DNA from: Scatomorpha gallistercoris
Lineage (GTDB): Bacteria; Bacillota; Clostridia; Oscillospirales; Oscillospiraceae
Assembly (NCBI GenBank): GCA_018713005.1
Contig: DVFX01000110.1
Span: 1 to 24,731, forward strand
Length of the DNA stretch: 24,731 nt
Direction: 5' to 3'
A program made the position numbers and the translations under genes. A model generated the notes under the pieces. It did not search any database. It had not been told where the DNA came from and saw nothing but the letters and a program-made list of their open reading frames with translations. Below, piece by piece: positions 13,839 through 20,880 of the stretch (position 1 is its first letter; each line of letters opens with the position of its first letter).

Positions 13839-14150
13839 TTAATTCCCTTCCATTAAAAAGCATATGTACTCGTCGTCGCCTGCAAGGGAGCTCGCCACGG
13901 CGCGCGTGGCATCGTCCATTCCCAGGTCGCGTATCTCTATGTTGCACGGCAGTGTGCCGTTCTCCCTCAGCCATTTGATGGCCGCGACGGCACCCTCAAG
14001 CGAGGTATCCGGGCCGTATACGTCCAGCCGCACCGTGAGCTCGGTGCCCTGCCCGGTTCTCACCGGCGTGAGCATCAGCCCGCGCAGTTTCCAGATTAAC
14101 AGCACAACCAGCGCCGCGGCCGCGGCCGCGCCGAGTATGTTCCACAGCAT
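13839..14150 (-). CDS. Hypothetical 103-aa membrane-anchored protein
   Basis: One N-terminal membrane segment (about 4-22, Ala/Val/Leu rich, followed by the basic KLR) anchors a small soluble domain of about 80 residues with alternating strands and helices. The domain reads ELTVRLDVYG, AAIKWLRENG, CNIEIRDLGMDDATRAVASSL and DEYICFLMEGN. I do not recognise a named family. AGGGGGTG precedes the ATG. It lies between uvrA and recD2 on the same strand, with its stop touching the recD2 GTG. The position suggests cotranscription with DNA-repair genes; the domain itself gives no functional clue. Confidence 0.75.
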   Translation of the reverse strand: MLWNILGAAAAAALVVLLIWKLRGLMLTPVRTGQGTELTVRLDVYGPDTSLEGAVAAIKWLRENGTLPCNIEIRDLGMDDATRAVASSLAGDDEYICFLMEGN

Positions 14151-14200
14151 GTGCGCACCCCCTGTGACATGCTATGCGGGGCGGCCTGTCCGGGTTACCG

Positions 14201-17032
14201 TTATTCCAGCAGTTTCTTCAGATATTCGCCGGTGGCGCTGCCGGCGCATGCTGCGCAGCCCTCGGGCGTTCCCTCGAACACTATCTCGCCGCCGCCGTCA
14301 CCGCCCTCGGGGCCGAGGTCTATGATGTGGTCGGCGACCTTGATGACGTCGAGGTTGTGCTCTATGACGACTACCGTGTTGCCCGCGTCGGTGAGCCTGT
14401 CGAGTATAGTGATGAGCTTCTGCACGTCGTATGTGTGCAGGCCCGTGGTGGGCTCGTCGAGGACGTACACGGTCTGGCCGGTGGAACGCTTGGAGAGCTC
14501 CGTCGCCAGCTTCACGCGCTGTGCCTCGCCGCCGGAGAGCGTCGTACTGCTCTGGCCGAGCTTGACGTAGCCGAGGCCGACGTCGCACAGCGTCTGTATG
14601 CGGTCACGTATTTTGGGGATGTTCTCGAAGAAGCCCACGGCCTCCTCGGCGGTCATCTCCAGCACCTCGGAGATGTTCCTGCCCTTGTAGCGGACCTCCA
14701 GCGTCTCGCGGTTGTAGCGCTTGCCCTTGCAGACGTCGCAGGGGACGTAGATGTCGGGCAGGAAGTGCATTTCAATTTTGATGAGGCCGTCGCCGGAGCA
14801 GGCCTCGCAGCGCCCGCCCTTCACGTTGAAGGAGAAGCGTCCCGGGCCGTAGCCGTGCAGCTTGGCGTCGTTGGTGGACGCAAACAGCTCGCGTATGTCA
14901 TTGAACACGCCGGTGTAGGTCGCGGGGTTTGAGCGCGGGGTGCGCCCTATGGGGCTCTGGTCTATGCAGATAACCTTGTCCACGTTCTCAAGGCCCTCTA
15001 TGCCGTCGCACTTGCCGGGACGGACGTGGGCGCGGTTCTTCTCCGCGGCCAGGGTCTTATAGAGCACCTCGTTTATGAGGCTGGACTTGCCGGAGCCGGA
15101 GACGCCGGTGACGCAGGTCAGCACGCCCAGCGGTATTTGGACGTCTACACCCTTCAAATTGTTCTCGCGGGCGTTATGGATGGTCAAAAATTTTCCGTTC
15201 CCGGCGCGGCGCTTAGCCGGCACGGGTATCTTCCTTGCGCCGGAGAGGTACTGGCCGGTCAGGCTTCGCGGCTCGGCCTCTATGTCCTCGACGGTGCCTT
15301 GTGCGACGACCTCTCCGCCGTGGACGCCCGCACCGGGGCCGATGTCCACTATCCAGTCTGCGGCGCGCATGGTGTCCTCGTCGTGCTCTACGACGACCAG
15401 CGTGTTGCCCAGATCTCGCAGCTCCTTGAGCGTATTTATGAGCTTGCCGTTGTCGCGCTGGTGCAGGCCTATGCTCGGCTCGTCAAGGATGTACAGCACG
15501 CCCATGAGCGAAGAGCCAATCTGCGTCGCCAGCCGGATACGCTGGCTCTCGCCGCCGGAGAGCGTTGCCGCCGCGCGGGAAAGCGTCAGGTATTGCAGGC
15601 CCACGCTGGCGAGAAAGTGCAGCCTCGAGCGTATCTCCTTGATTATCATGTCGGCTATCATGCGCTCGCGGGCGCTGAGCTTGTCCGGCAGGGCCTCGAT
15701 GAACTCCAGCGAGCGCGTGATGGGCATGTCGCAGAAGTCCATGATGGAGAGTCCGCCGACGGTGACGGCCAGGGCCTCCTTTTTCAGGCGCTTGCCGCCG
15801 CAGTCCGGGCAGGGGTACTGGCCCATGTACTCCTCGTACTCCTCCCGCATGCTCTGGCTCTGCGTGTCGCGGTAGCGTCGCTCGATGTTGTTCACCAGGC
15901 CCTCAAAGGGCTGCTTGAGCACGCCCTTGCCGCGCGCGGTGTCGTACTGCAGCTCCAGCGGCTCCCCGCCAGTGCCGTACATTATCACGTCCAGGACGTC
16001 TTTGGGCAGGTCCTTGATGGGCGTCGTGAGCTTGAAGTGATACTTCTTTGCCAGGGCGTCATAGTACATCTTGGCAATTGTATCGCCCTTCACGCTGCCC
16101 CAGCCGGGGGCCTGTATGCCGCCCTCCATTATGGAGAGGTTCTTGTTCCGTATGATGAGCTCGGGGTCCACGCGCACCTGGGTACCCAAGCCGGAGCAGG
16201 TCGGACAGGCGCCGTAGGGGCTGTTGAAGGAGAACATGCGCGGCGCAAGCTCCTCGATGGATATGCCGCAGTCCTCGCAGGCGTAATTCTGCGAGAAGAG
16301 CTGCTCCTCGCCCGTGGAGACATCGTTGACCAGCACCAGGCCGCCGGAGAGCGAGGCCGCCGTCTCGGCGCTGTCCGTGAGGCGCCTTGCGCTGTCCGCC
16401 CTCACGACGATGCGGTCCACGACCACCTCGATATTGTGCTTCTTGTTCTTGTCAAGCGGGATGTCCTCGCTGAGGTCATAGACGGAGCCGTCCACCCGCA
16501 CGCGGACATAGCCGCCCTTGCGCGCGTCCTCGAACACCTTTGCGTGCTCGCCCTTGCGCGAGCGCACAACGGGCGCGAGTATCTGTATGCGCGTCCCCTC
16601 CGGCCAGGCAAGCACCTGGTCGACAATCTGGTCTATGGTCTGCTGGCGTATCTCCTTGCCGCACTTGGGGCAGTGCGGTATGCCTATGCGCGCCCAGAGC
16701 AGGCGCAGGTAGTCGTATATCTCCGTGACCGTGCCCACGGTGGAACGCGGGTTGCGGCTTGTGGTCTTTTGATCTATGCTTATGGCCGGGGAGAGGCCCT
16801 CGATGTAGTCCACGTCGGGCTTGTCCATCTGGCCGAGGAACATCCTCGCGTAGCTCGAAAGGCTCTCGACATAGCGCCTCTGCCCTTCGGCATATATGGT
16901 GTCAAAGGCCAGCGAGCTCTTGCCGCTGCCGGACAGGCCCGTGAACACCACGAGCTTGTCGCGCGGTATCTCAAGGTCTATGTTCTTGAGGTTGTTCTCC
17001 CTCGCGCCCTTTATGAAAATGCTTTCTCTCAT
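14201..17032 (-). CDS. uvrA: UvrABC excinuclease subunit A
   Basis: 943 aa, full length. UvrA scans DNA for bulky lesions and loads UvrB in nucleotide excision repair. Two ABC ATPase modules are complete: Walker A GLSGSGKSSLAF (about 33-44) with signature LSGGESQRIRLA, and GVSGSGKSSLINE with LSGGEAQRVKLA. Zinc-binding cysteine pairs are present at CPKCGKE, CEDCGIS...CPTCSG and CEACSGDG...CDVCKGKR, along with the conserved RNPRSTVGTVTEIYD and RTPRSNPATYTGVF insertion-domain segments. GAGGT lies upstream of the ATG at 17032, and a TTGCAA-N17-TATAAT promoter lies further upstream. No LexA-type box was found. It probably leads a uvrA-103aa-recD2-comF operon. Confidence 0.98.
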   Translation of the reverse strand: MRESIFIKGARENNLKNIDLEIPRDKLVVFTGLSGSGKSSLAFDTIYAEGQRRYVESLSSYARMFLGQMDKPDVDYIEGLSPAISIDQKTTSRNPRSTVGTVTEIYDYLRLLWARIGIPHCPKCGKEIRQQTIDQIVDQVLAWPEGTRIQILAPVVRSRKGEHAKVFEDARKGGYVRVRVDGSVYDLSEDIPLDKNKKHNIEVVVDRIVVRADSARRLTDSAETAASLSGGLVLVNDVSTGEEQLFSQNYACEDCGISIEELAPRMFSFNSPYGACPTCSGLGTQVRVDPELIIRNKNLSIMEGGIQAPGWGSVKGDTIAKMYYDALAKKYHFKLTTPIKDLPKDVLDVIMYGTGGEPLELQYDTARGKGVLKQPFEGLVNNIERRYRDTQSQSMREEYEEYMGQYPCPDCGGKRLKKEALAVTVGGLSIMDFCDMPITRSLEFIEALPDKLSARERMIADMIIKEIRSRLHFLASVGLQYLTLSRAAATLSGGESQRIRLATQIGSSLMGVLYILDEPSIGLHQRDNGKLINTLKELRDLGNTLVVVEHDEDTMRAADWIVDIGPGAGVHGGEVVAQGTVEDIEAEPRSLTGQYLSGARKIPVPAKRRAGNGKFLTIHNARENNLKGVDVQIPLGVLTCVTGVSGSGKSSLINEVLYKTLAAEKNRAHVRPGKCDGIEGLENVDKVICIDQSPIGRTPRSNPATYTGVFNDIRELFASTNDAKLHGYGPGRFSFNVKGGRCEACSGDGLIKIEMHFLPDIYVPCDVCKGKRYNRETLEVRYKGRNISEVLEMTAEEAVGFFENIPKIRDRIQTLCDVGLGYVKLGQSSTTLSGGEAQRVKLATELSKRSTGQTVYVLDEPTTGLHTYDVQKLITILDRLTDAGNTVVVIEHNLDVIKVADHIIDLGPEGGDGGGEIVFEGTPEGCAACAGSATGEYLKKLLE

Positions 17033-17075
17033 TCGTGCAAATATACCTCTTATGCCAATTAGACTCGAACAGCTA

Positions 17076-17104
17076 ATTATACCCCGAAGGCAGGGTTATT
17101 GCAA
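17076..17104 (-). promoter_or_regulatory. uvrA promoter
   Basis: On the minus strand TTGCAA (17104-17099), a 17-bp spacer and a perfect TATAAT (17081-17076). The predicted start is near 17069, giving a leader of about 37 nt before the uvrA ATG. Confidence 0.78.
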
Positions 17105-17230
17105 CCATATCTTGTGTATGAAGCTCCCTTTCCCGAGAGAGCTTCACGACAGCATTCCCAGGGCGCGCACGGCATTTGAACCTTCCGCCGCATGGTGCGG
17201 CGGCTCGCGCCTCACGCGGCCCGGGACAGC
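17105..17230. other. Non-coding stretch with GC-rich hairpins between uvrA promoter and tandem terminators
   Basis: No plausible gene is seen. There are two clean hairpins: TGAAGCTC/GAGCTTCA (17119-17126 with 17139-17146) and a perfect 8-bp CCGCCGCA/TGCGGCGG with a three-base loop (17185-17203). On the minus strand the segment GGTTCAAATGCC resembles a tRNA T-loop, but no acceptor or anticodon arm can be folded around it. Its role is unknown. Confidence 0.5.
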
Positions 17231-17258
17231 AAAAACGCCCCGGCGCATGGCCGCGGCG
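17231..17258 (-). terminator. Second of two tandem minus-strand terminators
   Basis: The stem CGCC/GGCG plus CGGC/GCCG (17236-17258, one G-G mismatch) is followed on the minus strand by T5 (17235-17231). It lies just past the stronger terminator at 17266-17290 and looks like a backup stop. Confidence 0.65.
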
Positions 17259-17265
17259 CAAAAAC

Positions 17266-17296
17266 CAAAAAACGCCCGGCTCGCCGGACGTTTTTT
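17266..17296 (-). terminator. Strong intrinsic terminator downstream of the candidate small RNA
   Basis: A 7-bp GC-rich stem (17273-17290, with a G-U pair in the minus-strand RNA) and a four-base loop, followed by T6 then GGTTTTT on the minus strand. A T6 run also flanks the plus side, so it may work weakly in both directions. The argS terminator lies further upstream, so this one must serve a transcript that starts within the gap. Confidence 0.8.
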
Positions 17297-17370
17297 GTGG
17301 AGAGAGAGAAATAAGATCAAAAAAATGAGAGGAGACTGGTCGTGCCATGCGTTACACATTTCACAATCCT
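17266..17370 (-). ncRNA. Candidate ~105-nt CU-rich small RNA
   Basis: A promoter at 17404-17376 predicts transcription from about 17369, and a strong terminator stops it at about 17266, leaving no room for a normal gene. The transcript contains two CU-rich unstructured stretches: GTCTCCTCTC (complement of 17327-17336) and TTCTCTCTCTCC (complement of 17299-17310). Both are complementary to Shine-Dalgarno GGAG/GGAGA sequences, a common feature of Firmicute regulatory RNAs. A tiny ATG frame begins upstream of the predicted start and lacks a ribosome binding site. There is no direct evidence of expression and I do not recognise an RNA family. Confidence 0.45.
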
Positions 17371-17380
17371 CATGTATAAT
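17352..17380 (+). promoter_or_regulatory. Possible plus-strand promoter overlapping the small-RNA promoter
   Basis: TTACAC (17352-17357), 17 bp and a perfect TATAAT (17375-17380), pointing toward argS. No gene follows on this strand. An all-AT hairpin (AAATTATT/AATAATTT, 17428-17446) followed by T-residues could end a transcript of about 60 nt. Confidence 0.4.
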
Positions 17381-17404
17381 ACCACCTGCCTCAGGATTTG
17401 TAAA
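17376..17404 (-). promoter_or_regulatory. Promoter of the candidate small RNA
   Basis: On the minus strand TTTACA (17404-17399), a 17-bp spacer and TATTAT (17381-17376): five of six matches in each hexamer at ideal spacing. It shares its -10 bases with an opposed plus-strand promoter. Confidence 0.6.
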
Positions 17405-17521
17405 GTGGTAAACGCTCATAATTTGTGAAATTATTATTAATAATTTTTTGACACAATAGACAAAACTTCGACAATCATGCTCTCTCACGCCAACAGTCCC
17501 CGCACAATGCCGTCAAAGCGC
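17405..17521. other. AT-rich non-coding stretch before the argS terminator
   Basis: No gene is supported. It contains the AT-only inverted repeat at 17428-17446, a TTGACA at 17448-17453, and three GACA tetramers spread over 17450-17475. Short frames crossing it lack ribosome binding sites. Confidence 0.5.
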
Positions 17522-17551
17522 AAAAAGAGCGAAGGAATCCTCCGCTCTTTT
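17522..17551 (-). terminator. argS intrinsic terminator
   Basis: AAAAGAGCG pairs with CGCTCTTTT (17523-17531 with 17543-17551) around a loop that has a small inner GGA/TCC stem. On the minus strand the right part runs into T5. It lies ten bases past the argS stop. Confidence 0.85.
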
Positions 17552-17561
17552 ATGCGAGTTT

Positions 17562-19307
17562 TTACATGCGCTCGGGGGCGGTCACGCCGAGTATGTCCAG
17601 GCACACGGCAAGCGCGCCGCGCACATCGTCGGCCAGCAGCAGGCGGGCGTTCAGCACCTTCTCCTCCTCGCCCTTGATGCGGCAGGAGTTGTAGAAGCGG
17701 TGGAAGCGCGCGGCCAGCTCCGTGGCGTAGCGGTTTATGCGGCTCGGGTCGAGGCTGTTGGCGGCGCGCAGCAGCTCGTCCGGCAGCTCGGAGAGCTGCT
17801 TTATGAGCTCGCGCTCCTGGGCCGTGGCAAACACGGCCGGGTCTATGCTCTCGGAGCCGGGCACGGCGTGGCCGTCGTCGGCCAGGTTGCGTATGACGGA
17901 GCAGATGCGCGCGTGGGCGTACTGGACGTAATAGACCGGGTTCTCGCTGTCCTCGCGCACGGCGAGGCCGAGGTCGAAGTCCATCTGCGTGTCGGCCTTG
18001 GCGTTGAAGAACCAGCGCGCGGCGTCGCGCGGCACCTCGTCGAGCAAATCTGTAAGGCTGATGGCCTTGCCGGTGCGTTTGCTCATGCGCACGACCTCGC
18101 CGTCGCGCAGGAGCTTCACGAGCTGCATGAGCACTATCTCGAGGCGGTGCTGGCCGTCGAGGTCCAGGGCGTCGAGCGCGCCTTTGAGGCGGGCGACGTG
18201 ACCATGGTGGTCGGCGCCCCAGATGTTTATGGCGCGGTCAAAATGCCGTACCTCCAGCTTGTTGCGGTGGTAGGCGATGTCGGCGGCGAAGTAAGTATAG
18301 ATGCCGTTGGCTCGGCGGAGCACGTCGTCCTTGAGGTCGAGCTTCTCTATGTCCTTCTCGCTCTTTCCGGCGGCGCGCAGCTCGTCGCCGAGGATGCGCG
18401 AGGTGGCCAGCCAGAGGGCGCCGTCCTTCTCATAGGTGCAGCCGAGCTCGGTGAGCTTGTCCACCGTGGCCTTGACATAGCCGCTCTCGTGCAGGCTGCT
18501 CTCGCGGAACCACTCGTCATAGGTGATGCCGTAGCGCTCGAGGTCGGCCTTCATCTTGGGCAGGTTGACGCTGAGCCCGAACTGAGCCATGGCCTCGTGC
18601 CGCTCGGCCTCGCTCTTGTCCAGCCAGCCGTCGCCGAACTTCTCGCGGAAGGCCGCGGCGAGGGCTTTTATGTCGTCGCCGTGATAGCCGTCCTCGGGGA
18701 ACTCAACCGCGTCCTCGCCCAGAATGAGCTGGCGGTAGCGCGCGTCGATGCTGGTGGCGAACTTCTCTATCTGGTTGCCGGCGTCGTTGACGTAGAACTC
18801 ACGCCAGACGTCGGCGCCCGCGCGGGACAGCACCTCGGCGAGCGTGTCGCCTAGCACGCCGCCGCGGGCGTTGCCCATGTGCATGGGCCCCGTGGGGTTG
18901 GCGGAGACGAACTCCACCATTATCTTCTGTCCTTTGAGCGCGTCGCTGCGGCCGTAATCCGCTCCCTCGCGCTGCACGGCGGCGAGCACGTCGCCGTACC
19001 AGGCCGGGCCGAGGCGGAAGTTTATAAAGCCCGGGCCTGCGGCCTCGGCGCCGGTGAACCAGCTGCCCTCGAGCTCCAGGTTTGCGACAAGGGCGTCGGC
19101 TATCTTGCGCGGGGCCATGCGCAGCGCCCTGGCGCCCGTCATCGCGTGATTGGCGGCGAAGTCGCCGTTGGCCGCGTCCTTGGGTATCTCCACCACGCCG
19201 CTGAGCGCGTCCGCCTCGGGCAGCTCGCCCTTGGCGCACGCCTTGGCCTGCGCCAAGGCGAGCAGCGCGTTTATCTGCCTTTTTGCCTCTTCAACCAGAT
19301 TTGACAT
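17562..19307 (-). CDS. argS: Arginyl-tRNA synthetase
   Basis: 581 aa, class I synthetase that attaches arginine to tRNA-Arg. Visible parts: N-terminal Add-1 domain (about 1-110), HIGH-equivalent ANPTGPMHMGNARGG (136-150), NDAGNQIEKF insertion, WGADHHGHVARLKGAL before the catalytic end, KMSKS-equivalent MSKRTG (408-413), and the C-terminal anticodon domain with YVQYAHARICSVIRN and a DALSP-like end. There are two consecutive ATGs. The second (19307) has better spacing from GGGGGAG and is taken as the start; the first (19310) is possible. Both overlap the stop of the upstream DUF1934 gene, so translation is coupled. The gene ends at its own terminator. Confidence 0.97.
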   Translation of the reverse strand: MSNLVEEAKRQINALLALAQAKACAKGELPEADALSGVVEIPKDAANGDFAANHAMTGARALRMAPRKIADALVANLELEGSWFTGAEAAGPGFINFRLGPAWYGDVLAAVQREGADYGRSDALKGQKIMVEFVSANPTGPMHMGNARGGVLGDTLAEVLSRAGADVWREFYVNDAGNQIEKFATSIDARYRQLILGEDAVEFPEDGYHGDDIKALAAAFREKFGDGWLDKSEAERHEAMAQFGLSVNLPKMKADLERYGITYDEWFRESSLHESGYVKATVDKLTELGCTYEKDGALWLATSRILGDELRAAGKSEKDIEKLDLKDDVLRRANGIYTYFAADIAYHRNKLEVRHFDRAINIWGADHHGHVARLKGALDALDLDGQHRLEIVLMQLVKLLRDGEVVRMSKRTGKAISLTDLLDEVPRDAARWFFNAKADTQMDFDLGLAVREDSENPVYYVQYAHARICSVIRNLADDGHAVPGSESIDPAVFATAQERELIKQLSELPDELLRAANSLDPSRINRYATELAARFHRFYNSCRIKGEEEKVLNARLLLADDVRGALAVCLDILGVTAPERM

Positions 19308-19741
19308 CATACACTCCCCCGAGCCTGTTCTCTTACGTTAATCTTGAACTTGTTGCGTCCTACGACCGCGTGGTCGAAGTCCACGATGTAGTCTATCTCC
19401 ATCTCCCCGCCCTTTTCGCCCAGCGTGGAGCGTATGCTGTGGGTGTCCAGCCCCATCGTGGTGGAGCCGTAGGGCGTGTCGTACAGGAAGGTGTTTTTCG
19501 TACCCTGTCGGAAAATCATGCAGCTGGTCAGCGTCCCCTCGCGCGAGAGCACGACCTCGTCGGGCGAGAAGGTGAAGCTGGTCTTTGTCCCCGCCATGCC
19601 CGTCAGTTCGCTCTCCATATAGGTCAGCTTGCCGCGCCCGTCCTTGAAGCAGTATTTGCCCTCGGTGACGAGCTCTATGGTGTTGTCCTCGCCCTGCGGC
19701 GCATCCTGAGTACCCGTTATAGAAATAATGACGTCTTTCAT
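19307..19741 (-). CDS. DUF1934 (YwiB-like) beta-barrel protein
   Basis: 144 aa, a lipocalin-like all-beta protein. Landmarks are the start MKDVIISITGTQ, the EGKYCFKDGRGKLTYMES strand pair, GTKTSFTFSPDEVVLSREG, and the end GEMEIDYIVDFDHAVVGRNKFKINV. Proteins of this family are commonly encoded just before argS in Firmicutes (ywiB-argS in Bacillus); their function is unknown. I chose ATG at 19741 because GGAG lies upstream and family members start here; an earlier in-frame ATG would lie upstream of the -10 promoter element. The stop overlaps the argS start. Confidence 0.9.
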   Translation of the reverse strand: MKDVIISITGTQDAPQGEDNTIELVTEGKYCFKDGRGKLTYMESELTGMAGTKTSFTFSPDEVVLSREGTLTSCMIFRQGTKNTFLYDTPYGSTTMGLDTHSIRSTLGEKGGEMEIDYIVDFDHAVVGRNKFKINVREQARGSV

Positions 19742-19774
19742 AACACACTCCGCGTATATAAAAGTAGGCGAGGT

Positions 19775-19803
19775 ATTATACACCAACAAGCGCCGCGTGT
19801 AAA
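19775..19803 (-). promoter_or_regulatory. DUF1934-argS promoter
   Basis: On the minus strand TTTACA (19803-19798), exactly 17 bp, then TATAAT (19780-19775). The predicted start is near 19768. No T-box leader fits in the short 5' untranslated region, so argS is not under a T-box here. Confidence 0.82.
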
Positions 19804-19815
19804 GTGCGCGGCGCT
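19789..19815 (-). terminator. Hairpin after the SLOG gene, overlapping the DUF1934 promoter
   Basis: A perfect 9-bp stem AGCGCCGCG/CGCGGCGCT (19789-19797 with 19807-19815). It covers the SLOG gene's stop codon and encloses the -35 of the next promoter in its loop. The following T-content is weak (TTGTTGG), so termination may be partial. Confidence 0.55.
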
Positions 19816-20332
19816 ATATTTCTATCTCAACTATCCTACGCCCGAGGCTTACGGCCTCGCGTATGGTGTTGAATGTGCCGCCCCGCTCCCCGCTGAACAC
19901 AGCGACCAGCAGGCTGGACTGGGCTATCATATAGCTGTTGCGCTCAGCCATGCATGTATAAGTATACCTCTCGCTTATCAGCGTATACTTGTCGCAGCTC
20001 TCGAGCAGTCGGGCATAGCGCTCCCTCTCCTGCCTGGACCAGCGGCTGTCCTGATCCGGACACGGCACCGCCGCCTCGAGGAACACGTCCGGATGCTCCT
20101 CCTTGAGCTCCAGCACGGCCTCGGCGAAGTACATGTCGCAGCCGAGGGCCATGCCGCAGATGAAGCGGCGGTAGCCGATGGCGTAGAGGCGGCTTATCGC
20201 GCTGTAAAGCTCGCGCTTGAGCCTCACGCAGCGCGCGTCGGCCTCGTTGTGCCCCCAGGGCAGCTTTGCCGCACGGTGGCCCGTGAAGCAGCAGGTCTTT
20301 TCCGTCGAATACACGCCCTCACCCCGTTTCAT
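19814..20332 (-). CDS. SLOG family protein (DUF1273/YpsA-like)
   Basis: 172 aa, a Rossmann-like nucleotide or ligand-binding fold of the SLOG superfamily. Landmarks are CCFTGHRAAKLPWG near the N-terminus, FICGMALGCDMYFAEAVLELK, the acidic-basic middle helix (RQERERYARLLESCDKY), and SGERGGTFNTIREAVSLGRRI, which forms the phosphate-binding Gly-rich turn. The function of this subfamily is not established. The ATG at 20332 has no obvious ribosome binding site; GTG at 20314, preceded by GGGGTG, is an alternative. It begins 29 bases after spmB and could be the third gene of that transcript. Confidence 0.85.
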   Translation of the reverse strand: MKRGEGVYSTEKTCCFTGHRAAKLPWGHNEADARCVRLKRELYSAISRLYAIGYRRFICGMALGCDMYFAEAVLELKEEHPDVFLEAAVPCPDQDSRWSRQERERYARLLESCDKYTLISERYTYTCMAERNSYMIAQSSLLVAVFSGERGGTFNTIREAVSLGRRIVEIEI

Positions 20333-20361
20333 CTGCTGTAATTTATATTACCACAACCGCG

Positions 20362-20880
20362 TCAAAACAGCAATCGCACCGTCAGCGCGCTCATGACAAA
20401 ACCGGTCAAATCGGCGCACAGCGCCGCCGGTACGGCGTAGCGCGTGCGCTTGATCCCGGCTGCGCCGAAGTAGACGGCAATGACGTAGAAGGTCGTCTCC
20501 GTGCTGCCGAGCATGACGGAGGCCGTGCGGCCTATGAGTGAGTCCGGCCCGTACTGCGCTATCAAATCGCCCGCCATAGCCAGCGCTCCCGAGCCGCTCA
20601 CCGGCCTGAGCAGCATAAGCGTCCCCGTCTCCGCCGGTATGCCCAGCAGGCCCAGTGCCGGCGAAAGCAGCGCGGTGAGCGCATCGAGCACGCCGCTCGC
20701 CCGCAGCATGTAAACCGCCGTGAGCAGCGCCACCAGCGGCGGGAAAATCTTCAGCACCACGCGCAGCCCGTCCTTCACCCCGTCTACCACCGTCGAAAAC
20801 ACATCCACGCCCTTAAAGAGCCCGTACAGTGCCGCGGCGGCCATGACGACGGCCGGCAGTACGCCCGCTGCGGCGCTCAT
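20362..20880 (-). CDS. spmB: Spore maturation protein B
   Basis: 172 aa, a Gate-domain (nucleoside recognition) membrane protein with about five hydrophobic segments. Typical blocks are LKIFPPLVALLTAVYMLRASGVLD, LLRPVSGSGALAMAGDLIAQYGPDSLIGRTASVMLGSTETTFYVIAVYFG, and a C-terminal hydrophobic helix. SpmA and SpmB are needed for full spore core dehydration and heat resistance in Bacillus and Clostridium. Its ATG overlaps the spmA stop by four bases (ATGA), so the pair is coupled. In Bacillus the operon is transcribed by mother-cell sigma-E. Confidence 0.95.
   Translation of the reverse strand: MSAAAGVLPAVVMAAAALYGLFKGVDVFSTVVDGVKDGLRVVLKIFPPLVALLTAVYMLRASGVLDALTALLSPALGLLGIPAETGTLMLLRPVSGSGALAMAGDLIAQYGPDSLIGRTASVMLGSTETTFYVIAVYFGAAGIKRTRYAVPAALCADLTGFVMSALTVRLLF

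Noticed and set aside
15026..17062. Long plus-strand open frame (678 codons) opposite uvrA
   Set aside because: It is exactly antisense to a complete uvrA, has no ribosome binding site or family motif, and is rich in Ala/Val/Leu/Arg as expected from GC-rich antisense frames.
17040..17100. LexA/SOS box at the uvrA promoter
   Set aside because: Only a half-site-like CGAAC is present; there is no GAAC-N4-GTTC palindrome.
17160..17203. tRNA-like T-loop (GGTTCAAATGCC on minus)
   Set aside because: No matching T-stem partner, acceptor stem or anticodon arm could be folded around it.
17345..17373. An 18-codon leader peptide in the candidate small RNA
   Set aside because: Its ATG at 17373 lies upstream of the predicted transcription start and no ribosome binding site precedes it.
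17144..17488. Minus-strand frame of 114 codons in the uvrA-argS gap
   Set aside because: It would read through a strong terminator and a promoter, has no ribosome binding site, and its composition changes abruptly along its length.
17700..18854. Plus-strand frame of 384 codons opposite argS
   Set aside because: Shadow of argS; no start signal and no recognisable domain.
19741..19789. N-terminal extension of the DUF1934 protein
   Set aside because: The earlier ATG lies upstream of the -10 element, so the extension would not be transcribed from that promoter.
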